Shown here one piece after another: positions 23,683 through 31,087 of a stretch of DNA of 33,430 nt. A program made the position numbers and the translations under genes. The notes beneath the pieces were generated by a model. It made no database searches. It worked only from the letters and a program-made list of their open reading frames with translations, and was not told the DNA's origin. Every line of letters begins with the position of its first letter. Within the stretch, counting starts at the first letter, position 1. This DNA comes from Phycisphaerae bacterium (GTDB taxonomy: Bacteria; Planctomycetota; Phycisphaerae; UBA1845): contig JAJDDX010000123.1 in assembly GCA_029260055.1 (NCBI GenBank), positions 1 to 33,430 of the forward strand, given 5' to 3'.

Positions 23683-23760
23683 GGGTGGCATGGGCAAGCA
23701 GCAGCTTGCCCGTGTCGAACGTTGTGTCAGCACGGGCAAACAAGTTTGCCCATGCCACCC
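23683..23760 (+). repeat. Cloverleaf intergenic repeat, copy 2 (complete)
   Basis: A 78-bp element. Outer stem GGGTGGCAT (23683-23691) pairs with ATGCCACCC (23752-23760). Arm 1 is GGGCAAGC-AGCA-GCTTGCCC (23692-23711), a perfect 8-bp stem. The middle is GTG-N16-CAC (23712-23733). Arm 3 is GGGCAAAC-AA-GTTTGCCC (23734-23751), again a perfect 8-bp stem. The arms abut without spare bases, giving a closed four-way junction like a tRNA outline. It lies between the propeller gene and the epimerase gene. Confidence 0.85.
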
Positions 23761-23816
23761 GGTAGATTCACTCAGCGAGTCTGATGGCGCGTGACAAAGC
23801 AGCAGGAGTAACCGCG

Positions 23817-24707
23817 ATGCACATAGCTGTCACCGGCGGAACCGGATTCCTCGGCAGGTATATCCTCAATCGGCTCGCCGGTAGCGGCCATACCTGTCGC
23901 TGTTGGCACCGCCTCTCGTCCGACCGTGGCGGTTTCGATGAAGTGGAAAGCCTCATCGACTGGCTCCCGGGCGATCTGACCGACATCGACTCGATGAACG
24001 CCCTGGTCGAAGGCGCCGACGCAGTCGTCCACGCCGCCCTCGACCGACCAGGAGCCGGATTCCGCGGCGCCGAAGGCGACATACCCGCCTTCGTCGAGCG
24101 CAATGTCGTCGGAACCATCAGACTAATCGAAGCCGCCCGCAAAGCCGAGGTGAAGCGTTTCATCTTCATCTCGACTTGTGCCGTACACGAACGCATCCTT
24201 GATGACCGCAAGCTCGACGAAGCTCACCCGCTCTGGCCCGCGTCGCATTACGGCGCCCACAAGGCCGCCATCGAGAAGTTCATCCACAGCTACGGAATAG
24301 GCAACGGCTACGACATCTGTTCGCTCCGCCCGACCGGCATCTACGGCCTGGCTCGCCCGGCACCGGGAAGCAAATGGTATGACCTGGTCCAATCGATCAA
24401 GCGCGGCGAGCCCGTGTCCAGCCCGCTCGGCGGCAAGGAGGTCCACGCAGCCGACGTAGCGAAAGCGGTCGACATCCTCCTGACAGCAGACGGCATAGCG
24501 GGTGAAGCCTACAACTGCTACGACATGTACATCGCCCACCAACAAGTCGCCACGATCGCCAGGAAGATCACCGGAAGCGATAGCACCATCGACATGACCA
24601 ACAAGGGCCCGAAGCACCAGATCGACACCTCGAAGCTTCAGGCACTAGGCATGACGTTCGGCGGCGAGGCACTGCTCGAGCACACGGTCCGGCAAATCGC
24701 GGAGTGA
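23817..24707 (+). CDS. NAD-dependent epimerase/dehydratase-like SDR protein
   Basis: A 296-residue extended short-chain dehydrogenase. The Rossmann motif is VTGGTGFLGRYILNRL (GxxGxxG, residues about 5-20). The acidic loop GDLTDID, the VVHAAL strand, the FIFISTCAVHE strand with the catalytic-type Ser/Thr, and YGAHK (YxxxK) are all present, followed by LRPTGIYGLARP, as in sugar-nucleotide epimerases. The substrate cannot be read from sequence; the C-terminal half is short for a UDP-sugar epimerase, so a reductase or dehydratase on a small sugar is possible. ATG 23817 has AGGAG about 8 nt upstream and begins exactly at the Rossmann strand. The gene stands alone on its strand and converges on the transporter genes. 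Confidence 0.85.
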   Translation: MHIAVTGGTGFLGRYILNRLAGSGHTCRCWHRLSSDRGGFDEVESLIDWLPGDLTDIDSMNALVEGADAVVHAALDRPGAGFRGAEGDIPAFVERNVVGTIRLIEAARKAEVKRFIFISTCAVHERILDDRKLDEAHPLWPASHYGAHKAAIEKFIHSYGIGNGYDICSLRPTGIYGLARPAPGSKWYDLVQSIKRGEPVSSPLGGKEVHAADVAKAVDILLTADGIAGEAYNCYDMYIAHQQVATIARKITGSDSTIDMTNKGPKHQIDTSKLQALGMTFGGEALLEHTVRQIAE

Positions 24708-24716
24708 GCCACCCGG

Positions 24717-24860
24717 TACGAATTGCAGGTTACGAATTACCAGTTACGAGTTACAAATGACGCGTCACATCCAGCTTGGAAAGCGACCGGACGTCGCCTG
24801 CTCACGCCGCCTGCGTAATTCGTAACTCGTAATTCGTAATTCGCTATTCGCTATTCCGTG
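24717..24860. repeat. Mirror pair of 7-bp tandem arrays between convergent genes
   Basis: The left array (24717-24765) is seven exact 7-bp steps: TACGAAT, TGCAGGT, TACGAAT, TACCAGT, TACGAGT, TACAAAT, GACGCGT. The right array (24812-24860) is the reverse complement type: TGCGTAA, TTCGTAA, CTCGTAA, TTCGTAA, TTCGCTA, TTCGCTA, TTCCGTG. Aligned as an inverted repeat, about 28 of 35 bases pair. The arms would form a long imperfect hairpin with a 46-nt GC-rich loop. It fills the gap between two convergent genes, and the right array contains the stop codon of the transporter small subunit. Confidence 0.8.
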
Positions 24861-25054
24861 TCGCGCCTATCGATGTCCAGAGGCGAGTGATGATGCCCCT
24901 CGGGTTGGTCTTTCTCGCCGAGAATGCGCACCATGCAGAAGCTCGCCAGCCCCAGCACCATCAAGATGCTGCCGGCCATGATGACCGTACCCGCCACAGT
25001 GAGTCCACCCGGCTCGCCGCCCGCCTGTGCCAAAACCGCTACAACGTGATTCAT
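24851..25054 (-). CDS. NSS transporter small subunit (MetS-type)
   Basis: A 67-residue single-span membrane protein with the helix VAGTVIMAGSILMVLGLASF (about 17-36), a short basic turn (VRILGEK) and a polar His-rich tail (PEGHHHSPLD). It resembles the small subunit of methionine/alanine importers (MetS family), which is encoded directly after an NSS transporter. Here its ATG overlaps the transporter stop (ATGA), and GGAGG lies 8 nt before it. The family role is to make the large subunit work as an importer. The stop codon falls in the 7-bp tandem array. Confidence 0.8.
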   Translation of the reverse strand: MNHVVAVLAQAGGEPGGLTVAGTVIMAGSILMVLGLASFCMVRILGEKDQPEGHHHSPLDIDRRDTE

Positions 25055-26874
25055 GACCCAGCCTCCAGACCCGCTCCCTCTTTTTCGGCGACGGCGATCA
25101 TCCTGCCGATCCTGTTGCGACACGCGATGTCACTCAGCACCACGAGCAGAATGAAGAACACAATGATGCCCAAGAACACCAGACGCGCGATGTTCGCGTC
25201 GGCGGCGGCTTCCTTACGTGCCTCCGCGGCCGCGTCATCCGCCTCGCGCAGCCACTCCACGAGAGTCGTCGCGATGACCGTCTCACCCTCGGGCCCGAGT
25301 ATTCCCAAGATCTTGCCGTCCAGCACCTCTTGAGCGAGGTTCTCCGGCTCGAAGTGCGCCGTGATCGCCTCTACGTAAGCGGCACGCTCCGCGACTTCGC
25401 CCTGCTTCTCCGGGTTCATCTGCTCGAGGTAGCCCGGCAGCTTGTTATACGACCATGCGCCCAGGATCACGATCAGGAAGGTCGGCGTTACAAACCGGAT
25501 CATGATCGCCACGCCGCGCGGCACGCGCACGTCCGCCCCGCGGTTCATCTCCTTGACGCCCTTTTCCGCGCCGATCACCCAGCCGAAGATCAGCACCTGG
25601 AAGGTGGCTGCCACGATCATCATCAGGTTACACCAGAAGTCGGTGTGATCCATCGCAAGGGCGCCCTTGCTGAAGTACATCACGCCCGCGGCCCCGATCG
25701 CCGTGATGACACCGAGCATCGCCACGCTCGCCCGGCGTTTGACGCCAAATCCGTCTTCCATAAAGGCGATCGCCGGCTGCAGCATGCTCAGTGAACTCGT
25801 CACCGCCGCGAGGAACAGCAACCCGAACCACACCGCACCGAAGAAGTTCCCGCCCGGCATAAAGTGCATGATCGCCGGAATTGTGGTGAACCCGAGGTTG
25901 AACGTACTCTCCGACGCTGCGCCGGCCCCGAGGAAGAGGAAAGCCGTCGGCACCACGATCATGCCGCCGAGGATGACCTCGCAAAACTCATTGGTACTCG
26001 ACGCGCTCAGCGATGTCAGCACCACGTCATCGTTGCTGCGCAGATAGCTGGAGTAGCATAGGATCAGCCCGAATCCAACGCTGAGACTGAAGAATATCTG
26101 CCCCGACGCAGCCAGCCAGACTTGCGGATCATACAGCTTGTCCCATTGCGGGTTCCACATGAAGCCGAGGCCGACCGTGATGTCAGGTAGTGTCAGCACG
26201 CGAACCAGGATGATCACCGCACAAATCAGAAGCGCAGGCATGGCCCACTTGCAGAAGGTCTCGATCCCGCGCGTCACACCCTGATAGATGATGAAGAAGT
26301 TGACAAGGAAGCAGAACAGCACGAGCCAGATCATACGTCCGCCGCTAAACAGCGCGCCGTGCTCACCCATACCGGCATGTTCGCCGAAGTGCGTGCCCGT
26401 GGCGCCCACGATCGCATCGACCTCAGCCTGGTGGTTCGCCGTCTCAGCGGTGGCCTTCGCGAACGTCTCGGCGAACCCGCCTTTGAAGAACTCGATGCAG
26501 TAGTCGAGGCACCACGCCTCCAGCACCACGTAGTACATGTAGATGACGACGGGGATCAGCAGCGTCATCGCGCCGACGAACTTCGCCGGTGTCCGTCGGT
26601 AGAGCGCGTACATGATGCCCGGCGCGCTGTTCTGCCCGTAGCGCCCGCCCATGCGCCCCATCGTCCACTCACACCAAGCAATCGGGATACCCAGGACCAG
26701 AAAGCTGATGATGTACGGGATCATGAACGCCCCGCCGCCGTTATTCACAGCCTGACCGGGGAAGCGCAGGAAGTTACCCAGCCCGACAGCAGAGCCGGCC
26801 ACCGCCAGCACCACGCCGAGCTTCGAGTTCCAGTTTTCCTTCTTCGGCAGGGCGAGTTCGGGCGTATCGCTCAT
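25051..26874 (-). CDS. Sodium-dependent amino acid transporter, NSS family
   Basis: A 607-residue neurotransmitter:sodium symporter homologue. TM1 carries the family signature VAGSAVGLGNFLRFPGQAVN, with the unwound sodium-site region, followed by NGGGAFMIPY in TM2 and a run of about twelve hydrophobic segments. Further family marks are GQIFFSLSVGFGLILCYSSY (TM6) and SSLSMLQPAIAFMED (TM8-9). The loop between TM3 and TM4 is long (about 130-175, GGFAETFAKATAETANHQAE). A long extramembrane region (about 480-560) precedes the last helix. It probably imports an amino acid with Na+; together with the small subunit, methionine or alanine are the likeliest substrates (inference from the family). It is divergent from an AGCS symporter, with 180 bp between the starts. 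Confidence 0.92.
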   Translation of the reverse strand: MSDTPELALPKKENWNSKLGVVLAVAGSAVGLGNFLRFPGQAVNNGGGAFMIPYIISFLVLGIPIAWCEWTMGRMGGRYGQNSAPGIMYALYRRTPAKFVGAMTLLIPVVIYMYYVVLEAWCLDYCIEFFKGGFAETFAKATAETANHQAEVDAIVGATGTHFGEHAGMGEHGALFSGGRMIWLVLFCFLVNFFIIYQGVTRGIETFCKWAMPALLICAVIILVRVLTLPDITVGLGFMWNPQWDKLYDPQVWLAASGQIFFSLSVGFGLILCYSSYLRSNDDVVLTSLSASSTNEFCEVILGGMIVVPTAFLFLGAGAASESTFNLGFTTIPAIMHFMPGGNFFGAVWFGLLFLAAVTSSLSMLQPAIAFMEDGFGVKRRASVAMLGVITAIGAAGVMYFSKGALAMDHTDFWCNLMMIVAATFQVLIFGWVIGAEKGVKEMNRGADVRVPRGVAIMIRFVTPTFLIVILGAWSYNKLPGYLEQMNPEKQGEVAERAAYVEAITAHFEPENLAQEVLDGKILGILGPEGETVIATTLVEWLREADDAAAEARKEAAADANIARLVFLGIIVFFILLVVLSDIACRNRIGRMIAVAEKEGAGLEAGS

Positions 26875-27054
26875 GAATGGCTACTCGTGAAAGGGCCGCG
26901 CCAAAAACCTCGGAGAAGGTGACCTCCACGCCGGAAATATCCTACACGATAGCCCATCAGCCGCAACGGTTGCCTGAGCGCAGGTCAGCCGCTATCTTCA
27001 CGCCTTCATGTGGCCGCCCCGGCGGCAAGCGCAACCACAACCACGGAGATTCAC

Positions 27055-28905
27055 ATGCTCGCTTTCGCCCTCGACCTCGGGAAAATCGCCGGCGATATGG
27101 TGAACCTCGTATGGGGCCCATGGCTCTTCTTCCTGCTATTGGGCTGCGGCCTGCTCTTCTCCGTGATCAGCAAGTTCGTCCAGGTGCGTATCCTGACGCA
27201 CGGCTACGGTTGCATCAGCGGTAAATACGACAACCCCGATGACACCGGCCACATCAGTCACTTCCAGGCGCTTTGCGCGGCGCTGTCGGCGACGATCGGG
27301 CTGGGCAACATCGCGGGCGTGGCTGTGGCGGTCAGCGTCGGCGGACCCGGAGCCGTGTTCTGGATGTGGGTCGTGGGTGTCTTCGGCATGGCCCTGAAGT
27401 TCATGGAGTGCACGCTGGCGGTCATGTTCCGCGACGTACGTGACGTACCCGACCCCAGCGCCCCGGCACTCATGGAAAAAGACGCCGAGAGCCGCACGCT
27501 CGAATACGAGGGCGAGCAGCCGCCGGAGCCGGGAGCCAAGCCGACCGCGCGCGGCGAGGTCCGAGGCGGACCCATGTGGTACATGCAGAAAGCCCTCGTC
27601 GAGCCGCTCAAAGCTCGCGGGAACATCCTCTGGGTCGTCTTCAAGATACTGGCCGTCCTCTTCGCCGTCGCGACGATGCTCAACTCGTTCGGCGGCGGCA
27701 ACATGTTCCAGGGCTGGAACGTGTCGGACATGCTCACGCGACACGTCTTCGGAACCTACAAGGTCGCCGGGATCGAGCCGAAGTACCTTGTAGCTCTCGC
27801 GTTTTCGTTCCTGGTCGCGATGGTCATCATCGGCGGCATCAAGCGAATCGGCGAAGTCGCCAGCAAGCTCGTCCCCTTCATGTGCGTGTTCTACGTGGCC
27901 GGCGCACTGTTTGTCATTCTGAACCATGCAGCCGACGTGCCCCATTACATCGGTTTGATCTTCAAGTCCGCGTTCACGCCGACCGCCGAGGGCGGCGCGT
28001 TCGCCGGCGTGACCGTCTGGATCGCTTTCCAACAAGGCCTGAGGCGGGCCTGCTTCTCCAATGAAGCCGGCGAAGGATCAGCCGCCATGGCCCACGCCGC
28101 GGCGCAGACCGATGAGCCCATCCGCGAAGGCGTCGTCGCGGGCATCGGACCCTTCATCGATACGATCATTATCTGCACCATGAGCGCCCTGGTGCTCTTG
28201 ATCTCCGGCGTCTGGCAGCGCCCGGCCGTCGGCATTGTGGCATCGGTCGATAACGGCTCTATCGTCGTGGAACGCAACGACGACGTGCAAGAGAAGTACC
28301 AAGCACTCTACGCCGACATCGTCAACAACGACGACAAGCTGCGCGTGCAGTTGGCATCGGGTGTCGGCGTCGAGTTCGCCGACCTGGCTGTACCGATCGC
28401 CTCGGTCGACATGGGTGAAGGCGGCGCTTGGCAAGATGTCAAGACCGTGACGCTCGATGCCTCCGACCCTGACACCGTCGACCAGACGGAGGCGGCGAGA
28501 ATCCTGCCCGGCATGGAGGTCCACCTCGACATCGCCGGGGCGGACATGACCGCATTCGCGTTCGACACGACGTTCGTTGGCCTGGGCCGGTACGGCGTCA
28601 CGCTTGCCGTCTGCTTCTTCGCCTTCAGCACGATGATCTCGTGGAGCTATTACGGAGAGAAAGGCGCCGAGTACCTGCTCGGCCCCGGGGCGATCCTGCC
28701 CTACAAGTTCCTCTTCGTCATCTTCGTGTTCCTTGGCATGGTGCTCGAAGAATTCAAGACGGTGTACGACTTCTCGGATGCCACGACGGGCCTGATGGTG
28801 CTGTGCAACCTGCCGGCCGTCCTGATCCTGTCGCCGGCGGTCCTGCGCGCAGCCAAGAACTACTTCAAACGCCTAGATAGCGGCCAAATGAAGAAGTTCG
28901 AGTAG
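27055..28905 (+). CDS. Sodium:alanine/glycine symporter, AGCS family, with a large insertion
   Basis: A 616-residue AGCS transporter, where bacterial members are usually around 450-500. The family core is clear: LSATIGLGNIAGVAVAVSVG, GGPGAVFWMWVVGVFGMALK, LRRACFSNEAGEGSAAMAH, and FFAFSTMISWSYYGEKGAEY. Two extra soluble segments explain the length. The first is a polar segment at about 127-178 (PDPSAPALMEKDAESRTLEY...). The second, at about 388-500, lies between the helix ending LLISGVWQRP and the helix starting FVGLGRYGV; it has beta-rich, acidic character (ASVDNGSIVVERNDD, LPGMEVHLDIAGADM). It should import alanine or glycine with Na+. ATG 27055 has GGAG 7 nt upstream and begins just before TM1. 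Confidence 0.9.
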   Translation: MLAFALDLGKIAGDMVNLVWGPWLFFLLLGCGLLFSVISKFVQVRILTHGYGCISGKYDNPDDTGHISHFQALCAALSATIGLGNIAGVAVAVSVGGPGAVFWMWVVGVFGMALKFMECTLAVMFRDVRDVPDPSAPALMEKDAESRTLEYEGEQPPEPGAKPTARGEVRGGPMWYMQKALVEPLKARGNILWVVFKILAVLFAVATMLNSFGGGNMFQGWNVSDMLTRHVFGTYKVAGIEPKYLVALAFSFLVAMVIIGGIKRIGEVASKLVPFMCVFYVAGALFVILNHAADVPHYIGLIFKSAFTPTAEGGAFAGVTVWIAFQQGLRRACFSNEAGEGSAAMAHAAAQTDEPIREGVVAGIGPFIDTIIICTMSALVLLISGVWQRPAVGIVASVDNGSIVVERNDDVQEKYQALYADIVNNDDKLRVQLASGVGVEFADLAVPIASVDMGEGGAWQDVKTVTLDASDPDTVDQTEAARILPGMEVHLDIAGADMTAFAFDTTFVGLGRYGVTLAVCFFAFSTMISWSYYGEKGAEYLLGPGAILPYKFLFVIFVFLGMVLEEFKTVYDFSDATTGLMVLCNLPAVLILSPAVLRAAKNYFKRLDSGQMKKFE

Positions 28906-28935
28906 GGTGAATCGATGGATCCGCCGAACGGGTGC

Positions 28936-29207
28936 CACTGCTCTCGAGCAGTGTCCGGACTGGGTGCCACGGACAAGCGGAGCTTGTCCGTGCCGGTGCG
29001 GTGCGAACTCCCGCCGCCGGGTGCCACTGGTGGCTTGACCACCAGTGCCGAACCGCTGGCATGAGCCGGATGGGTGGCATGGGCAAGCAGCAGCTTGCCC
29101 GTGTCTTCACGTTGATTCCGACCGCAGGGCGCCGCGTGCCACTGCTATCGAGCAGTGTCCTACCTATACGATGGACGCCGGGTGCCACTGGTAACTTGCT
29201 ACCAGTG
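28936..29207. repeat. Cluster of five GGTGCCAC hairpins
   Basis: The 336-bp gap after the AGCS gene is packed with hairpins, each preceded by GTGC: CACTGCTC-TC-GAGCAGTG (28936-28953), CACGGACAAGC-GGA-GCTTGTCCGTG (28968-28992), CACTGGTGG-CTTGA-CCACCAGTG (29025-29047), CACTGCT-ATCG-AGCAGTG (29140-29157) and CACTGGTA-ACTTGC-TACCAGTG (29186-29207). The stems change in sequence but keep pairing, while the flanking (G)GTGCCAC...GTG(C/T)C frame is constant. A half copy of the cloverleaf repeat lies among them. Confidence 0.8.
29072..29105 (+). repeat. Cloverleaf intergenic repeat, left half only (copy 3)
   Basis: GGGTGGCAT (29072-29080), arm 1 GGGCAAGC-AGCA-GCTTGCCC (29081-29100) and GTGTC match the left half of the complete copy at 23683 exactly. 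The right half is replaced by unrelated sequence running into another hairpin. Confidence 0.75.
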
Positions 29208-29241
29208 CCGAAATCCCGTCACGTGAACACCGCGAATCGAA

Positions 29242-29481
29242 CTAGCCGCACTGGTCAGCCGCTCGCCGAAGCGATTCAGCCAACTCCTCAGGCCGCCCCA
29301 ACTCGCAGTGCGTAACCCCGTCCGATCCGGTCACCAGAACCTCGATCGAACCGACCGCGGGATTCACGACCTCGACCCGCAGGCCGCTTGCTTCCATCTC
29401 GCCGACCAGACGCCGTGACTCCGAATCCATCAGGTACCGTGGATATGGCTTCTTCGCGTCGGAAGTTCGAACCAGAAACAT
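29242..29481 (-). CDS. Hypothetical 79-aa protein
   Basis: I do not recognise this protein. It reads MFLVRTSDAKKPYPRYLMD, then SRRLVGEMEASGLRVEVV and a second strand EVLVTGSDG, ending in a helix PEELAESLRRAADQC. The alternating strand and helix pattern without signal or membrane segments suggests a small cytosolic alpha/beta protein. ATG 29481 has GGGGGGGA about 4-5 nt upstream. A TATAGT hexamer at 29591-29586 could be its -10 element, but no fitting -35 is seen. It lies downstream of the saccharopine dehydrogenase gene on the same strand, 179 bp away. Confidence 0.6.
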   Translation of the reverse strand: MFLVRTSDAKKPYPRYLMDSESRRLVGEMEASGLRVEVVNPAVGSIEVLVTGSDGVTHCELGRPEELAESLRRAADQCG

Positions 29482-29660
29482 CTCGTCCCCCCCTTTGCCG
29501 AAACTTACCCCCACGTCAAACGCGTGCGAGCCATGGCCCGAAGGAGAGCCGAGGCCACGCACAACGCCTACAATGCTCCACCTTGACTATACGAAATGAA
29601 ACAAAGCGGTGCGGCGGAATGCCGCTTGCGACATGTGAGAGGCGCTTTTCTCGGACGACG

Positions 29661-30995
29661 CTACCCGACCGTCTCGGTCTTCTCGACAAAGCGAATGCCC
29701 AGCGTCGCCAACTCGTCGAGCACCGGCTTGTAGATCGCCTCTTGTACCGGCACGCACACGCCCGGCAGCATGATCTCACCCGAGAGGGTCATCTTGGTCG
29801 CGATGGCCACCGGCAGCGTCACCGTGCGCGCCATCGCCGAATCCCCGTCAGGCTGACCGTACGCGATCAACGTCGAAGTGATATGTTCATCCGGCGCGTC
29901 GGGGAACGTGGCCGTGAAGTAGTGGCACAGCACGACCATGTCGCGCTCGCCCGGCGCGTACGCCAACGTCCGTTCCATGCGCAACGCCAGCACATCCAGC
30001 GGGGTCGTCTCCTGCTCCGTGATTGCGATCGGCTCATCACTCAGCAGCCCCAGCCACTCGAACCGGTCCAGGATCGCCGAACCCTCCTCGATGCCGAGGT
30101 GGTCCGCGAGCCTCTTCCGAAGGTTCCCGGTCGACTCCGCATCGAATAACGTCGCCATGAACTGAGCGTGCGTGGTGCCGGCCGGGTACGTCACCGGAGA
30201 CTCGTCCAGCAAGCCGAGCTCGGCGATCTTCTTCATCGTCTCGCACCAGCCCGGATAGCGGAACGTGCCACGAAGCATCGTGTCGATACCCGCCAGGCCG
30301 TAGGTGTCAATGTAGACGAGCGAATCACGATTCGGGTAGGCATCGAGTGTGCCGAGACCCTCGACCTCCATCTGGGCGACGTTCGCGAACAGCTCCGCCC
30401 CTGGAATGTCGATCTGCTTCCCGTGCTCGCGATACCTGGCCGCGTTCTTGCCCGCCGTGCAGACGCCTCGCGGACTCCAGGAGAACTTGTAGCCCATCGG
30501 GTTGTTGTTGTCGGCCGGCGCCGGCAGGCCGCCGCAATAGGACCTGAAACTGGTGACCTTGCCACCGCGACGCTTCACGTCGTCGATGATCCTTGTCGCG
30601 GACATGTGGTCGATCCCGGGGTCAGCGCCGATCTCGTTCAAGATCATGAGCCCCTTCTCGCGGGCCTGACCGTCCAACGCCTGCATCTCGGGGCTCACGT
30701 AGGACGCAGTGACCATATGCTTGCCGTGCCGGATGCAGTACTGTGCCACCATGGGGTGCAGCGGCGCGGGCAACAGGCTCACCGCCAAGTCATGCTCGCT
30801 GACGAGCCGTCCGATCGTCTCATTGTCCCCCGCAACCAACGCTTCAGCCGCCCCGTTAGCATGGCCCTCAACCAGCGCCTCAGCCTTGCTCGCCACGCAG
30901 TCCCCCACCGTCACGCGGTAGTCCGGCTGATCGAGCAAGTAGCGTACGAGAGGACGCGTGACAAAACCGGCACCGAGGACAAGGACTTTCTTCAT
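29661..30995 (-). CDS. Saccharopine dehydrogenase (glutamate-forming) type
   Basis: A 444-residue enzyme. With NAD(P)+ it would split saccharopine into glutamate and aminoadipate semialdehyde, the second step of lysine breakdown by the saccharopine route. The Rossmann start is KKVLVLGAGFVTRPLVRYLL. Family marks are the SLLPAPLHPMVA strand (as in eukaryotic SDH), NEIGADPGIDHMSATRIID, and SYCGGLPAPADNNNPMGYKF with SWSPRGV after it. The length fits a free-standing SDH domain. ATG 30995 is chosen because the conserved fold begins there, although the frame stays open upstream. It follows the LKR gene by 92 nt on the same strand, so the two activities that are fused in animal AASS are separate here. 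Confidence 0.92.
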   Translation of the reverse strand: MKKVLVLGAGFVTRPLVRYLLDQPDYRVTVGDCVASKAEALVEGHANGAAEALVAGDNETIGRLVSEHDLAVSLLPAPLHPMVAQYCIRHGKHMVTASYVSPEMQALDGQAREKGLMILNEIGADPGIDHMSATRIIDDVKRRGGKVTSFRSYCGGLPAPADNNNPMGYKFSWSPRGVCTAGKNAARYREHGKQIDIPGAELFANVAQMEVEGLGTLDAYPNRDSLVYIDTYGLAGIDTMLRGTFRYPGWCETMKKIAELGLLDESPVTYPAGTTHAQFMATLFDAESTGNLRKRLADHLGIEEGSAILDRFEWLGLLSDEPIAITEQETTPLDVLALRMERTLAYAPGERDMVVLCHYFTATFPDAPDEHITSTLIAYGQPDGDSAMARTVTLPVAIATKMTLSGEIMLPGVCVPVQEAIYKPVLDELATLGIRFVEKTETVG

Positions 30996-31087
30996 CAGCC
31001 AGTCATCCTGTGTGTGTAGCTTCCCGGTGTCATCCACCGGCTGCGTTCGTCGAGAGGAAACAAAGTCGCACGCCCGCGGCCACGCCC

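Noticed and set aside
24717-24860. CRISPR array
   Set aside because: The units are 7 bp without spacers and form an inverted pair. No cas genes are present.
27136-28035. Minus-strand frame of 299 codons over the AGCS gene
   Set aside because: It is antisense to an unmistakable transporter and is composed of His/Arg/Glu-rich shadow sequence.
28936-29207. Row of intrinsic terminators
   Set aside because: The stems are strong, but none is followed by a T run on either strand, and five in succession would be redundant.
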